DNA from: Mallotus nudiflorus
Taxonomy: Eukaryota > Streptophyta > Magnoliopsida > Malpighiales > Euphorbiaceae
Length of the DNA stretch: 64,000 bases
Reading direction: 5' to 3'
Assembly (NCBI GenBank): GCA_947683625.1
Contig: CANTUR010000672.1
Location: 62,001-126,000, forward strand
Below the pieces are notes generated by a model. It worked only from the letters and a program-made list of their open reading frames with translations, was not told where the DNA came from and did no database searches. Both the position numbers and the translations under genes were made by a program. Of this stretch, positions 11,650 through 22,067 are shown piece by piece; the stretch's first letter is position 1; the number at the start of each line of letters is the position of its first letter.

Positions 11650-13410
11650 GAATTGACCAATGAGTAGAGGGATTGGATTCAAGAGACGAGGTTCGAGGAC
11701 TTCGTACTCTCGCTTCCTTTCAAGCATGGACGCATGGACTATCAGCCATTGCACACTTTGATGGAGAGGTGGTTTGATATGACTCACACTTTCCACCTCT
11801 CATTCAGCAAGCTTATTCTGGACCCTATGTCATTTGCCACCACCATAGGGATTGCCTGCGCCGAGGACCCCATCCCTTTTAATGCGAGTCTACATCAATT
11901 GTCTCCGGACAAGGCTACATACATCGAGCGACTTTTGGGGATGACTCCTGACATGAAGGGGACTCATACCCTTAAGTTAGACTTGATTAGGAGTTTCTAC
12001 ACCTGAGATCAGGCTGCGGTGATGATTACACCTCATGAGATTGACCAGGTGGTGAGGGCTTTCTTACTATATCTACTTGGTACTACCTTCTTTATTGACA
12101 CCCGCCAGCTCTATCGACCTGATTTTCCTACCGGCTCTTCAGGATCTTGACCAGGTTCCCGCATTCGATTGGGGTAGTTGTGCTCTAGTGTACTTGTACC
12201 AGAGTATAGACGAGGTAGTCTGAGGTGCCTCAGCAGCAGGCGATCCTGCCCCTTTAAAAACCCACATTCTTGTGTTCAGCCCACTTCTTGAGTTCCCTCC
12301 ATCCCTAAACTCCTATTTGTCTCTCTCTAAGAACCTTTGAAAGTTATAATCATGATTGAATGGAGTCTGTGGATGCTACAATCGATCTTGAAAGGTCTAA
12401 ACAATAAATCTTGGACTAGATTAGAACCGTTTCACCTTTCAGTCTTTAAATCACGCCACACTAGGAGAATCAATTTCCCTTTTCTCCATGCCATGGTTCA
12501 GTTTTAGGATCCCCATAAACACATTTTCCAATTCAACATGATAGAAATATGTCCCCTGCCAGAGGAATTTGAGGCAATTCTCAACCATCATACAGATTCT
12601 GCTTGCTGACTTGTGGTTCCTAACCTTGACAACCTAGATTCTCACTTCATTCAACACCAAATGGTGCGTATGTTCAACCTTTCACCCCGGTCTTCTCTTC
12701 ATTGTATCTCCAGTTCAAAAATCAAACTAGAGTCTTTTCTCGAGGTCACTATGAATGTGGACAAAGAGGAAACTTATTGGCCCCGCATGATAGCCCTCTA
12801 TTTGTATGCTCAATTTCTATTGGTTTCTTCCTCAGGACACTGCGATTCAAAGATCATTTCCATCCTTGATCAAGTGGAGTCAAGGTTCAATCCTTTCCTC
12901 TCATCTTAGTAGAAACTATCATTAGACTGGACGACTTCACGAAGACACGATGATTCTCAGGAAGTCCATTCGTGTTGGAGGTAAATTTCCCGTTGTCCTT
13001 TCCTAACTTCCAACTGTCATACCATCTGCATTTAATCATTTACAAATCCACAGATGTGGTTTTACAAAAAGTTAGATCTACTTAAACCTCCTCAAGACAT
13101 TAGGCATTATAAAGCCAAGAATTATCGAACAAGGAAATTACATCCCATCCCTGCAGACATTCACGGCTGGCTATCAACATTCCCTGATACACTAATCCGG
13201 TGGATGTGCCCCTGGAGGGGGTTGCAGTATATGACCATTCGGTCTTATACATATTATGTCCCGGTCTCCATTTTGCCACTTTCTATAATCTAACCCACTT
13301 CTGCCACCAATACAATCACAAACAACTGATTGTGGAGCTTGTTCATGAGTTCGAGCCAGGGCCCCTTTCTCAAAATTTCATGAACCACCTGGTGGCAACT
13401 TGGCTTTAAA
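11650..13410 (+). pseudogene. Antisense ORF of the Tat element: plant mobile domain (PMD) protein, broken
   Basis: Reads opposite to gag-pol, between integrase and the 3' LTR. The segment 11734-12003 contains HTLMERWFDMTHTFHLSF, the PMD signature in which a W/R-rich start is followed by ETHTFHLP-like residues, then IERLLGM and LIRSFYT. After an in-frame TGA at 12004 the same frame goes on with RAFLLYLLGTTFF, another hallmark of the family. Further pieces lie at 12613-12909 (YWPRMIALYLYAQFLL) and 13054-13409 (LLKPPQDIRHY, IPADIHGWLSTFPDTLIRWM), in other frames or after stops. PMD proteins are a plant family with host-gene (MAIN-like) and transposon-borne members; antisense extra ORFs are reported in Tat elements, from memory. 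The function in the element is unknown. The copy cannot make one continuous protein. Confidence 0.75.
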
Positions 13411-13987
13411 GAGTCATCAAAAGAAATTTAAGCTATGACAGAGATCAAACTACTGATGATTATTACAAAGCATGGGTTTGTTTGTAATAGACAAAAAGAG
13501 ATGAATTTATTAAATACAAAAGGACAAGAGAGTTACAAATGTCAAGTTCACAGTGTAGGCAACAAAAGAAAAGAAAACAAAATTAGCCTATGAAATGAAG
13601 TCATCATTTCCCCTTTTGTTAGAAGTAATTTTCCTTTTGTACTAGTTAAACAGCTTGTAATGGTCACATTATGCAATGTTTAACAATAATTAAAGAAATT
13701 CATTTCATTTTATTTAAGCACAAAACGTATGTACATTTTGCTTCTGGTACATCTCATGTTATTAGTTGGCTTGCCCTTGTAAGTTTTCCAACTAATCATT
13801 TTGTGTCTCTCTATCTCCTTTTACATGTCCTTAATTTTTGCATGGATCACCTTTTTGCATGGACCGCCTCTTTTGAGGTTTTCAATTCAGTAGAACCTTT
13901 TTCTTTTTTTTTCTTTTTAGTCTTTAATGTTTGCCTAGATAGCCTCTTTTTGAGGTTTTCTCCCTAGCGAGACTTTTTACAGAAAGT
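13411..13987. other. Spacer between antisense ORF and integrase
   Basis: The two convergent coding blocks of the Tat element meet here. The sequence is AT-rich with pyrimidine runs (for example near 13900). I see no coding signal or repeat of note. The 3' end of the integrase frame fades out near 13988. Confidence 0.5.
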
Positions 13988-15107
13988 ATTTCTTGAGCTT
14001 CTCTAGGTTGATGGGTTCTTTGAACTCATTTCCCTCCATGTCAGACAAAATGGCAGCACCTTTCAAAAATAACTTCTTTACCATATATGGTCTTTCCCAG
14101 TTGGGCTTAAACTTCCGTCAAGGGTCGGTCATGATTGATCTTGTAAGTTTCAATACCAAATCCCCTTCTCAAATCTTGCCTGGCTTGATCTTCTTATTGT
14201 AGGCCCGGGCTATTCTTTTCTGATACAGCTAAGAATGATATATAGCCTTCATCCTTTTTTCATCCAGCAATGTCAACTGAGCCAACCGACTTTTGACCCA
14301 TTGATACTCGAGGAGTTTAGATTCTAGAAGGATTCTCAATGACCTTATCTTAACCTCTACCGACAAGACAACCTCACACCCATAAACCAAAGAGTATGGA
14401 GTGACTCCTGTCAAAGCTCTAGTAATGGTGCAATACCCCCACAATGCAAATTGTAAATAATTGGCCCAATCTCGATAATTTTCCAATGTCTTGGCCAAGA
14501 TCTTTTTAAATTCTTATTCACTGCTTCCATCGCCCCATTGACCTGCGGCCTAAATGGAGATGACCTGTGGTGCTCAATCTTATAGTCTTTCAGTACTGTG
14601 GCCATTTTTACTCGAAATTGAACACCATTGTTTGTAACTATGTGGTACAGTAAACCCATATCTACAGATTATGTTCTTTTTGATAAACCTCAACATCTGC
14701 TTTGACCCTACAGTAGCATAAGATTCAGCCTCAACCCATTTGGAGAAGTAGTCGATAGCCATAATGATATACCAATGGCCATTAGTTGCTTTTGGCCTTA
14801 CCTCTCCTATGATGTCAATCCCTCATACAGTAAATGGCCAAGGAGAAGTCATTCCCTAAAGCTCCATAGAAGGCAGGTGGCTAACATCACCATAAGTTTG
14901 GCAATTGTGACATTTCTTTACAAATCTAACATAATCTACCTCTATGGTGAGCCAAAAGTACCCCTGGCAGGCTTTTTTCTTTGCTAAGATAGTTCCATTC
15001 ATGTGTGACCCCCACACCCCTTCATGAATCACTTCCATAAGCTTTCGGGCTTCATCCTTATCAACACACCAGAGGTGTACCCCGGCCGACATTCTTTTGT
15101 ATAACAT
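13988..15107 (-). pseudogene. Integrase of the Tat element, broken
   Basis: Minus-strand fragments in order: the H2C2 zinc-binding domain (15107-14856, with CHNCQ and the preceding SHMNGTILAKK region); the catalytic core, with the first acidic residue in AIDYFSKWVEAE (14762-14700); the second site reading TNNGVQF (near 14630), where TDNG is usual, so the catalytic Asp appears changed to Asn; and the Glu in NGAMEAVNKNLK. The C-terminal part is ALTGVTPYSLVYGCEV (14498-14229), followed past a TAG by LYQKRIARAYNKK to about 13990. Stops and frame changes split it into at least four pieces. Its ancestral role was joining element cDNA to target DNA. It cannot be active. Confidence 0.88.
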
Positions 15108-15289
15108 CCCATTGTGACTTATGAACTATCGAGACAACATTTGCAGGGATATTCTTTCTTTCTTATCAGCATCATTAGGAAACTGCCTAGTTTCCAGATA
15201 CTTTTATAAAGCATAAAACCAAGGTTTCTTAGTAGCATCAATTGGTGTTACTCTCACCTCCTCATAACAGGGCACTCAAGACTTTGTGA

Positions 15290-15700
15290 GAATCAAAGGC
15301 CTAACTTCTGGTTGTTTCCACTTTCCCATACAGAGGCCAGTGTGCCTAGGTCATCAGCTACCTAGTTTCCTTCCCTTGGCAAATGGACAAATTTACACTG
15401 AGTATAGGAGCACAGGATGGTGGCTAGGTATTCCCAATACAACTGTAATCTATCTTCTTTTATCTCCCATTCTTTGGTGGCTTATTTTATGACTAGCATG
15501 GAATCCCTATAAACAGTAACATTTTTCACCCTCGCGCTATGCAATGCCTCTAAGCTAAAAATGCAGGCCTCATATTTTTCTTGGTTATTGGTTGCTTCAA
15601 ACTCAAGTCTTTTTGCCATTGAGATCATTTCTCCTTCTGGCGTAACCAAAATTACCCCTATTCCGGCCCCTTTGTTGTTGATAGCTCCATCAAAGTACAT
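15290..15700 (-). pseudogene. Second (archaeal-type) RNase H domain of the Tat element
   Basis: MYFDGAINNKGAGIGVILV at the start (catalytic Asp in FDGA), then NNQEKYEACIFSLEAL (Glu), VYRDSMLVI (Asp) and, after stops, PREGN followed by VADDLGTLAS (last Asp). This block follows a separate, ordinary retrotransposon RNase H. A second RNase H of archaeal type between RT-RNase H and integrase is diagnostic for the plant Tat lineage. Stops near 15480 and 15320 break the frame; one reads N-stop-VADD where family members usually have Gln or similar. Confidence 0.8.
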
Positions 15701-15949
15701 TTCCTAACCATGTATCTCTATCACCCCTAGATGTTCATCAGGAAACTCCAACTTCCATCCTTGGTTGTCTTCCACTAGGCTTTGTGCCAAGAAGGCTGCT
15801 ACTACTCTTCCTTTCACTATCTTTTTGGCTATATACTCTATGTCAAACTCCATGAGTAAAATGAGCCACCTAGCCAATTTTCCTGTAAGAGACGGGGTCT
15901 ATTGGAGATACCTGAGGGGATCATGTTTAGAAACCACCTGCACTTTATA

Positions 15950-16330
15950 AGACTGAAAATAGTGTCAAAGTTTTTTTGTTGCCCAAATTATCACTAGGCA
16001 CATTTTCTTCACCAGGCTGTAAGTGGTTTTGTAGGGTAGAAGCTTCTTACTCAGATAATACATTATATGTTCGATCTTCTTTTCACCTTCCTGTGACAGC
16101 ATTGCCTCTATTGCGTCCTCCTCAATTACTAGATACAAGGTCAAGGCTTTACCCAGTCTCGACGGTTGTAAAATAGGAGGATTCATCAAATAACCCTTGA
16201 TAGCTTCAAAGGCTTGTTGACATCTTTCGTCCCACACAATAGGTTTTCTTTCTTTAGAAGCTTAAAGATGGGATTGCAGATGGCAGCCAATTTGGCTATA
16301 AATCTACTGATATACTATAAATGCCCCAGA
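15950..16330 (-). pseudogene. Retrotransposon RNase H (first copy) of the Tat element
   Basis: The frame 16237-15965 reads DERCQQAFEAIKGYLMNPPI, LTLYLVIEEDAIEAMLSQE, IEHIMYYLSKKLLPYKTTYS and KMCLVIIWATKKL, the order typical of the RNase H domain directly behind a Ty3/gypsy RT. Its first catalytic position reads VIEEDA, where many relatives in this lineage have A/S-x-x-x-A instead of the Asp of other families. Upstream, 16330-16240 in an adjacent frame carries the RT thumb/connection (YISRFIAKLAAICNPIFKLL). Confidence 0.8.
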
Positions 16331-16334
16331 AACC

Positions 16335-17110
16335 CTTGGACCTCTTTCTCATTCTTTGGTGCAGGCATATCCCTGATTTCTCTGATCTTGTCTGAATCCA
16401 CCTCCATTCCTTTCTAGCTGATAATGTGTCCCAGTAGTTTCCTAGATGTGACCCCAAAAACACACTTCTTCGGGTTTAGCCTGAGATTATAACTTTCTGC
16501 CCTAGCCGAAAACTTGTCTAGTGCTTCGAAATGGCCTTCCCTAGTTGTAAACTTCACCATCATATCATCCATATATACTTCCACTTCTTTATGGATCATG
16601 TCATGTAGCAAGGCAATTGCCATCCTCTAATAAGTGGCCCCTACATTCTTCAACCCGAAAGGCATTACTCGATAACAGTACACACCCCATTCGATGATGA
16701 AAGATGTCTTCAATTTATCTATTACTGCCATCATGATCTAATTGTACCCTAAAAATCCATCCATGAAAGAGTACATTGCATTAGAAGCCGCACTATCAAT
16801 TAACGTATCGATATGCGGTAACGGGAAGTCATCCTTGGGGCAGGCTTTATTCAAATCTCGGTAGTCTACACACACTTTAACCCTTCCATCCTTCTTAGGA
16901 ACAGGAACTATATTCACTAACCACTGAGTGTCCTCTGCCACTTTTAGAAACTTTGCCTTCAGTTGCTTTTCGACCTCTTCTTTGACTAAGAGAGCCCATT
17001 CTAGCCTTAAACTTCTTTGCTTTTGCTTTATTGGCACTACATGAGGATGTGTGGGGATTCTGTGTTCGAAGATCTCTCTATCAATTTTAGGCATGTCTTC
17101 ATAACCCCAA
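16335..17110 (-). pseudogene. Reverse transcriptase of the Tat element, broken by stops
   Basis: 17094-16738 carries the RT N-terminus: VKEEVEKQLKAKFLK, WLVNIVPVPKKDGRVKVCVD, YRDLNKACPKDDFPLPHID and FMDGFLGYN. After a TAG, MPFGLKNVGATY leads to a second TAG and then MAIALLHDMIHKEVEVYMDD (16623-16414), with the polymerase YMDD box intact, and LNPKKCVFGVTSRKLLGHII. At least three in-frame TAG codons sit where relatives have Gln (for example YN-stop-I, ATY-stop-RMAI and GHL-stop-YISRF). The domain architecture is complete, but translation is interrupted. Confidence 0.9.
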
Positions 17111-18130
17111 GCAAATACTTTCTATCTCTTTGTTAAGATTTCTTTCATTTTTTCTCTCTCATCTTAAGTTAAACCAAAAGCAAGTAATATGTTTTTAGGA
17201 TTATCATTTGTGCCTAAATTAAATGATTCAGTTTGGGCGGAATTAATGCCAAACATATGCATGAAATGATCATCACAAACAAAATAATCATTAGGAAACA
17301 CATCACATAAATAAGCAAACTCAGACTTTATTGCATTCACTTTTGAAAAGAAAAGATCATCAGTCTCAAATAGAGAAGCAATAGAAACATCAAATTCATT
17401 ATAAGAGGTATCTATGATAGAGTTGAGGATGTAGGTTTCAAAGTCAAGGTCTTTGCTCTAATCATCAATGCCTTTCTACTCTGAGGTAGTTTTATCCTCT
17501 TTAAAATCCTCTTCAGTTAGTATTAGCTCCTCAGTAGAGGCTTTTTCAATAGTGATTCCCTCGGCTTTGTTTATAAACTTAGCAAAAATTTTGAATCCTG
17601 GGATAACTTCCCCAACCATCAGGAGAGGTTCTGGAGTCCCACTGTATGGGTGCCTAGTTCCTTCCTTTATAAAGATTTCCCATAGAGTTTTCTTTCCAGC
17701 CATGGTCTCCTTTTCCTTTTCTTCAGACTGCCCCCACACACTTATCTCTTCCCCAGCTCCGTCAGCCTCTTTAAATCCTAACCCATGCTTCAAAATAGGT
17801 ACTTTGTTTCCCATAAACTCTAAAGGTCCACTCTGATTCTTCCCCAATCCCATGTCAGACAAAAATTTTATATTGTGCATCATTCTCAAAACCTTTTCAT
17901 CCATCTCATCCTTATAGATTACACAAACTTCAAAACTACGGCTAAGGGAAATCTCCTTAGGGATCAACTTTAGTGCAGCTACGACGACTTCAGTTTCAAC
18001 TGAGATGGTGACAACCCTTCCTTCATGTGGAAATTTAATCTTCTAATGAACAGTGGATGGAACGCCACCTAGAGGGACGACTTTAATTTCCAAGACAATG
18101 TTGGAACACACCCTTCTATTGCCAGGACTA
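17111..18130 (-). pseudogene. Gag-to-RT spacer of the Tat polyprotein
   Basis: The open stretch 17967-17476 encodes MIPKEISLSRSFEVCVIY, MHNIKFLSDMGLGKNQSG and KHGLGFKEADGAGEE, acidic and low in recognisable motifs. In relatives this region lies between the retropepsin and RT. 17475-17111 continues in another frame with acidic spacer residues ending VFAWGYEDMP, the usual lead-in to RT. Just upstream (18130-17970), VLEIKVVPLGGVP and FPHEGRVVTISVE resemble the sequence behind the protease. A DSG/DTG protease active site is not found, so the protease core seems deleted. Confidence 0.6.
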
Positions 18131-19199
18131 ACTAGTTGAACTCAGTAGGCCTATGCCTCATTAAGGATAACTTCCCCCTCCAACCAGTCAGGTAGTCAGC
18201 AATAGGCTCATTAAAGTTCTGTTTAGTATTCTGTAGATCTCTCAAAGACACCTCTAGTTGAACATTAAGACCATATTGCTTGATAAAAGCAATACACAGT
18301 TCCTTCCAATTTGACTGAACATGTGGTTCCAAGGTGTAATACCAACGGATTGGTGCCCCTTCTAATAAAATAGGGAACTCCTAGATAATTTTGGCTCTCA
18401 ATTAGCTCGGTAGCCTTCATGTAAGTCACATATTGCTTCAAATGCAAATGGGGATCCTCGGCACCGATGTACTTCTTCATGTCAGGGAATTTAAACTTAC
18501 AAGGCAGCGGTTTCCGATCATCACTCGTTCCTCGCTCCTTGAGGTCAATATTATTAGGCACAGCCCTTTACTCTTTCCTTACTTTGGTTTAAGATTCGTC
18601 CTCACCGCCTATTTAACCCTGGTTGGGTGGCACTCCTTCTCCAAGCGAGCCAGGGCAACCTGTGAAGCATTCCATGGTAGAAGATCCATGGCATACTTCT
18701 GCTTAAGTTAGATGCATACCTGGAGACCGACATCACCCTTTTCTAAATTCCAATCATAATCTAGAGGAGCGACCATGTCCTTCTCCTTCATCATTACTTG
18801 CATCTGGTTCATCACCTTGGTCATGTTCTTAGCCCACTCAATCTGACCTACATCTTCGACTAGGATGACATTTCTTTGACTCACTGGATTGGCCAACACT
18901 ATCACATCATCTTCTTCCCTTCCTCTAATCGGTATTTCCTTATAGAGATCCACCAGATCGATTGGTGGTGCATTAGGTGGTTGTGCTAGCTGACTCTCTC
19001 TGATAAGCTTAGTAATTTCCCCCATCATTTCTCTCATCATAGCCTGGGTTTCTGTCATTACTTCTTCTTTCAACCGTGCCCCAAATGCTTCTAGATCAAA
19101 CCCTCCTACCATTCCTATTTCTGAATTTCTGACTAAGCAACTTGAACTAGCTCGGACCCACCCTGCTAAGCTTGAAGGATCTATAGTGCTGCAAGACAA
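18131..19199 (-). pseudogene. Gag of the Tat element, broken
   Basis: The first ATG (19199) opens a 163-residue frame rich in acidic and Met/Gln residues (EEVMTETQAMMREMMGEITK). After stops and frame changes the conserved retrotransposon gag domain follows: CKFKFPDMKKYIGAEDPHLH (18500s), GAPIRWYYTLEPHVQ, WKELCIAFIKQYGLN and LRDLQNTKQNFNEPIADYLT (18332-18132), i.e. the W...F...Y...L...Q pattern of the capsid-like domain. No CCHC knuckle follows; the sequence jumps into the spacer. It would have formed the particle that packages element RNA. Confidence 0.82.
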
Positions 19200-20035
19200 T
19201 TAATTAGAATGATGCATGACATGTATGCATGATATGCAAGTCCATTTTATTATTTAAAAATTTTAAAAACAAAAAGTCATAAAAAAAGATATACAAGATC
19301 AAAACATGAAGTTTAAATGTGCAAACTTCTACCCTTATTTCTCCCACACACGTATTCAATGGCGAGTATCTTGTCCTAGGATTTTTGGCCTGAGTTTAAT
19401 TATCAGCGGGGGATAATAAAACCAACGTATGCAAGAAAACTCTTAAAATGATTCAAACAAGTAATGGGTCCTTTAAATAAAGCCCAACTCCATTTCCTAT
19501 GAGCAAAAATCCTTAGCACTATAAACTCACTTGTCAAGGCCCACTTGAAATGGGTCACGAATAGGCATGAGAGGCCCTTGTTGACTAGCTTGTTTATAAT
19601 GGGCTTTGGTTAGACATGAGGGCCCATTTCACTTTGGACTGCTTATTGATGGGCTCAAGATTTATTTTAAAGGTCCATTATATGGCATAATACACATGCA
19701 AATGGGAAAATTCCTAAGGATGGTTGCTAGGTCATTACATGCACTTGAGTCTTAGGTAAAAAGGCTTCGACTCCCATAATGATATACATCCATATACGTC
19801 TCCCCACTCAAGGGTCAAACAACATGGATTAGTATGTGTCGTGAGTGACAATAATCAAATATTCCACCACTAGGTTTGAGTGAAACGTAGGTAGCGAAGT
19901 ACTGACTATTGTTGGGTTAATTAGGGACTGAAGTGCTCATTGTGTGCAAAATGTATAGTAATTGCATAAATGCAAGAAGAAATAAGAAAATAATTAAGGA
20001 TGATAAAATGCAAACCATTGGAATCAGTTTCTCTA
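19200..20035 (-). other. Leader between primer-binding site and gag (Tat element)
   Basis: Non-coding, AT-rich, with a cluster of GGGCCCAC/GGCCCATTT-like words (19480-19700). Relatives carry the packaging signal and 5' untranslated region here. I see no ORF and no tandem repeat. Confidence 0.6.
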
Positions 20036-20053
20036 TCCCCAGTGGAGTCGCCA
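20036..20053 (-). other. Primer-binding site of the Tat element
   Basis: The minus strand reads TGGCGACTCCACTGGGGA, one base inside the 5' LTR. The TGG start pairs with the CCA end of a tRNA, and a TGGCGACTCC-type site is used by many plant Ty3/gypsy elements. I do not assign the tRNA. Confidence 0.85.
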
Positions 20054-20054
20054 C

Positions 20055-22067
20055 TATTGGCAGCGGAGTTTAGAGTGCGCCTGGCGACCACAGCACTGTG
20101 TGGGGTCGAGGCCCACTAGGAAACACGATATAGGTCTTGGGCCTATTCAGAGATGGAGTCACCACTCAAATAAAAGCAAGGACATACTATACAACAACTA
20201 GATCCCATGGAGGTTCCCACAAACCATCATCAAAGATCGGGTTCAAAAACTGTGTATGAGCATTTGAATGCTCACCTAACCTTGCGGTTGGGCTCCATTT
20301 GTGTTTTGTGTCTTATTACCATTTAATTATTTAATTATTTCCTCATTTACATGCAAAGTTGCACTTGCCTTCATTTACTTTCCAAATTTTATAATTAAGT
20401 TCAAGTTTGCACATTAATCCAGTTTCATGCTTTTGAGTCCCAACATTCAATAAAAATAAAATAAATAATAGTTTACAACCATACATTCAAAATCAAACGG
20501 GGGAAGGGATTAAGGATTACAACACTTTTAGGCTAAATAAAAGAATAATATACAAAAAATAAACTAAACATATATCGAAAATAAATCGATAAAATAACAT
20601 AAATGTTGTAATATAAAAAGGATAACTACAAAGGTGACTACTCAATGATGGAAATCATTAAGTAATTCCTGCAAATAACACACAATTAGTCCTTCCTTTT
20701 AAAAAAAATGAAATCACATATAATGATACTTACAAAGAGGCTCTAAAAAGAGGTTTTCACATTATGAATTAAAGAAAGCATCAAACGATCAAGATTGAAC
20801 ATCATCATGCAATGATATAGACATGTTTAAAGTTAAAAGGGGACATACCAAAGCAGACATCATGACAAACTTTGATAAAAATGAAACCAAAAGCAGGCCA
20901 AACCTATCAATGTGGTGATTGCCTCATTAATGAGGTGACACCTCATCAATAGAGGCCCCTAGTATTTCTAAGGCAAAAAAGAAGCATACAGCACACATGG
21001 TCAAAGGAGACTTCCTAGAGGCTTGTCAATTGGATGATTGCCTTATTAACAAAAGGCGATGCCTTTATGAAGAGTCATCGCCTAATTAATAGGTCGATTC
21101 TGACTCTCAAACATTCAAACTTTTACTTTAAATAACAATACATGCATATACACACTCTACAATCATCATATTACAACCACATGCAAAAGTGTTCAAAGAT
21201 CACATTAATAAAGTGGGATATTAAGCAAGATAACCTAGAAATATACCTAAAATACACTAATAGCTTAGTCTCACACAATCAAAAACACATATAATGAAGA
21301 ACATGTTAAGTTTGAGTGCAAGTTTCCTACCAAAATGAGAGGCCCTCAGAGATGTTTTGATTATGATCCTTGCTAGGATGAGATTTCTACTTTTGACATA
21401 AGCTTCTTCCTTCTTCTCTTAGGTAAAAGTGGACTTTTCCTTGCCTCAATCTCACCTTCTTTATTAAGGACGTTTTTTTTTCTTTGCTTTCTCTATTATT
21501 TCTTTTTTTTTTTCCAGAGCTCCCTTCTCTCTTTTTTTTTAATAATGGCTTCCCCCCCCCCCCCTTTTCTTTTTCTCTCTCTTTCTCTTTTATTCCCTAG
21601 CTTCCCCATTCCCCTAAGCCTTCTAGCTCATCATGAGCCTCCATAGCCTTTTTCTCTTCCCTAAAAATCTCTTTCTCATGCAAGCATCAGGTTTGGAGGC
21701 CGGGGCCTAACCCACTTGGCCACCAAGGTTGCAGCTGCAAGTGCCTGCCATAGAGGCGACACCTCTTCGATGAGGCGATCACCTCATTGGCAGCTGCCAA
21801 AGTGGCGATCACCTCATTGCATTGAGGTGACACCCCTTTGGCCCAAGCCTACGTTGGGCCAGGCAGGCTTGGGCCAATTTTGGATAATCGAGCTGGGTTT
21901 TGGGCTTTTTAGGCTTTGAATTTTCAAGTTCACTTTCCATTAGAGATTCAAGCTTCATTCTCATGTCCACATTTCATATTCTCATCACTGTGCTTGACAA
22001 TGGGTCGGTCAAACTAAGTATCCGTAATTTGTCCCCTAACATGGGTTGACCAAATCGGGTGTCTACA
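20055..22067 (-). repeat. 5' LTR of the Tat element
   Basis: Partner of 7813-9797. In element orientation it starts TGTAGACACC at 22067. It has an extra dyad unit near 20920-20960 (GATTGCCTCATTAATGAGG) that the other LTR lacks, longer homopolymer runs near 21475-21563, and a shorter segment near 21735. These differences arose after insertion, because the two LTRs are identical when a new copy is made. Confidence 0.9.

Larger units (their letters stand above)
7813..22067 (-). mobile_element. Ty3/gypsy LTR retrotransposon, Tat-type lineage, full-length but defective
   Basis: Reading on the minus strand the order is: 5' LTR (20055-22067), primer-binding site, leader, gag, gag-to-RT spacer, RT, RNase H, second archaeal-type RNase H, integrase, antisense plant-mobile-domain ORF, 3' untranslated region with tandem repeats, polypurine tract, 3' LTR (7813-9797). 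The second RNase H, large size (14.3 kb), antisense extra ORF and repeats near the 3' end together point to the Tat lineage (Ogre/Retand-like) of plant Ty3/gypsy. The element sits inside one satellite monomer. Many stops and a probable internal deletion between gag and RT make it non-autonomous. The LTRs are clearly similar but carry scattered substitutions and indels, so the insertion is not recent. Confidence 0.92.

Noticed and set aside
17468..17836. 122-residue plus-strand frame
   Set aside because: Mirror frame of the minus-strand Tat polyprotein spacer, which has family-like sequence; the plus-strand product has no recognisable domain.
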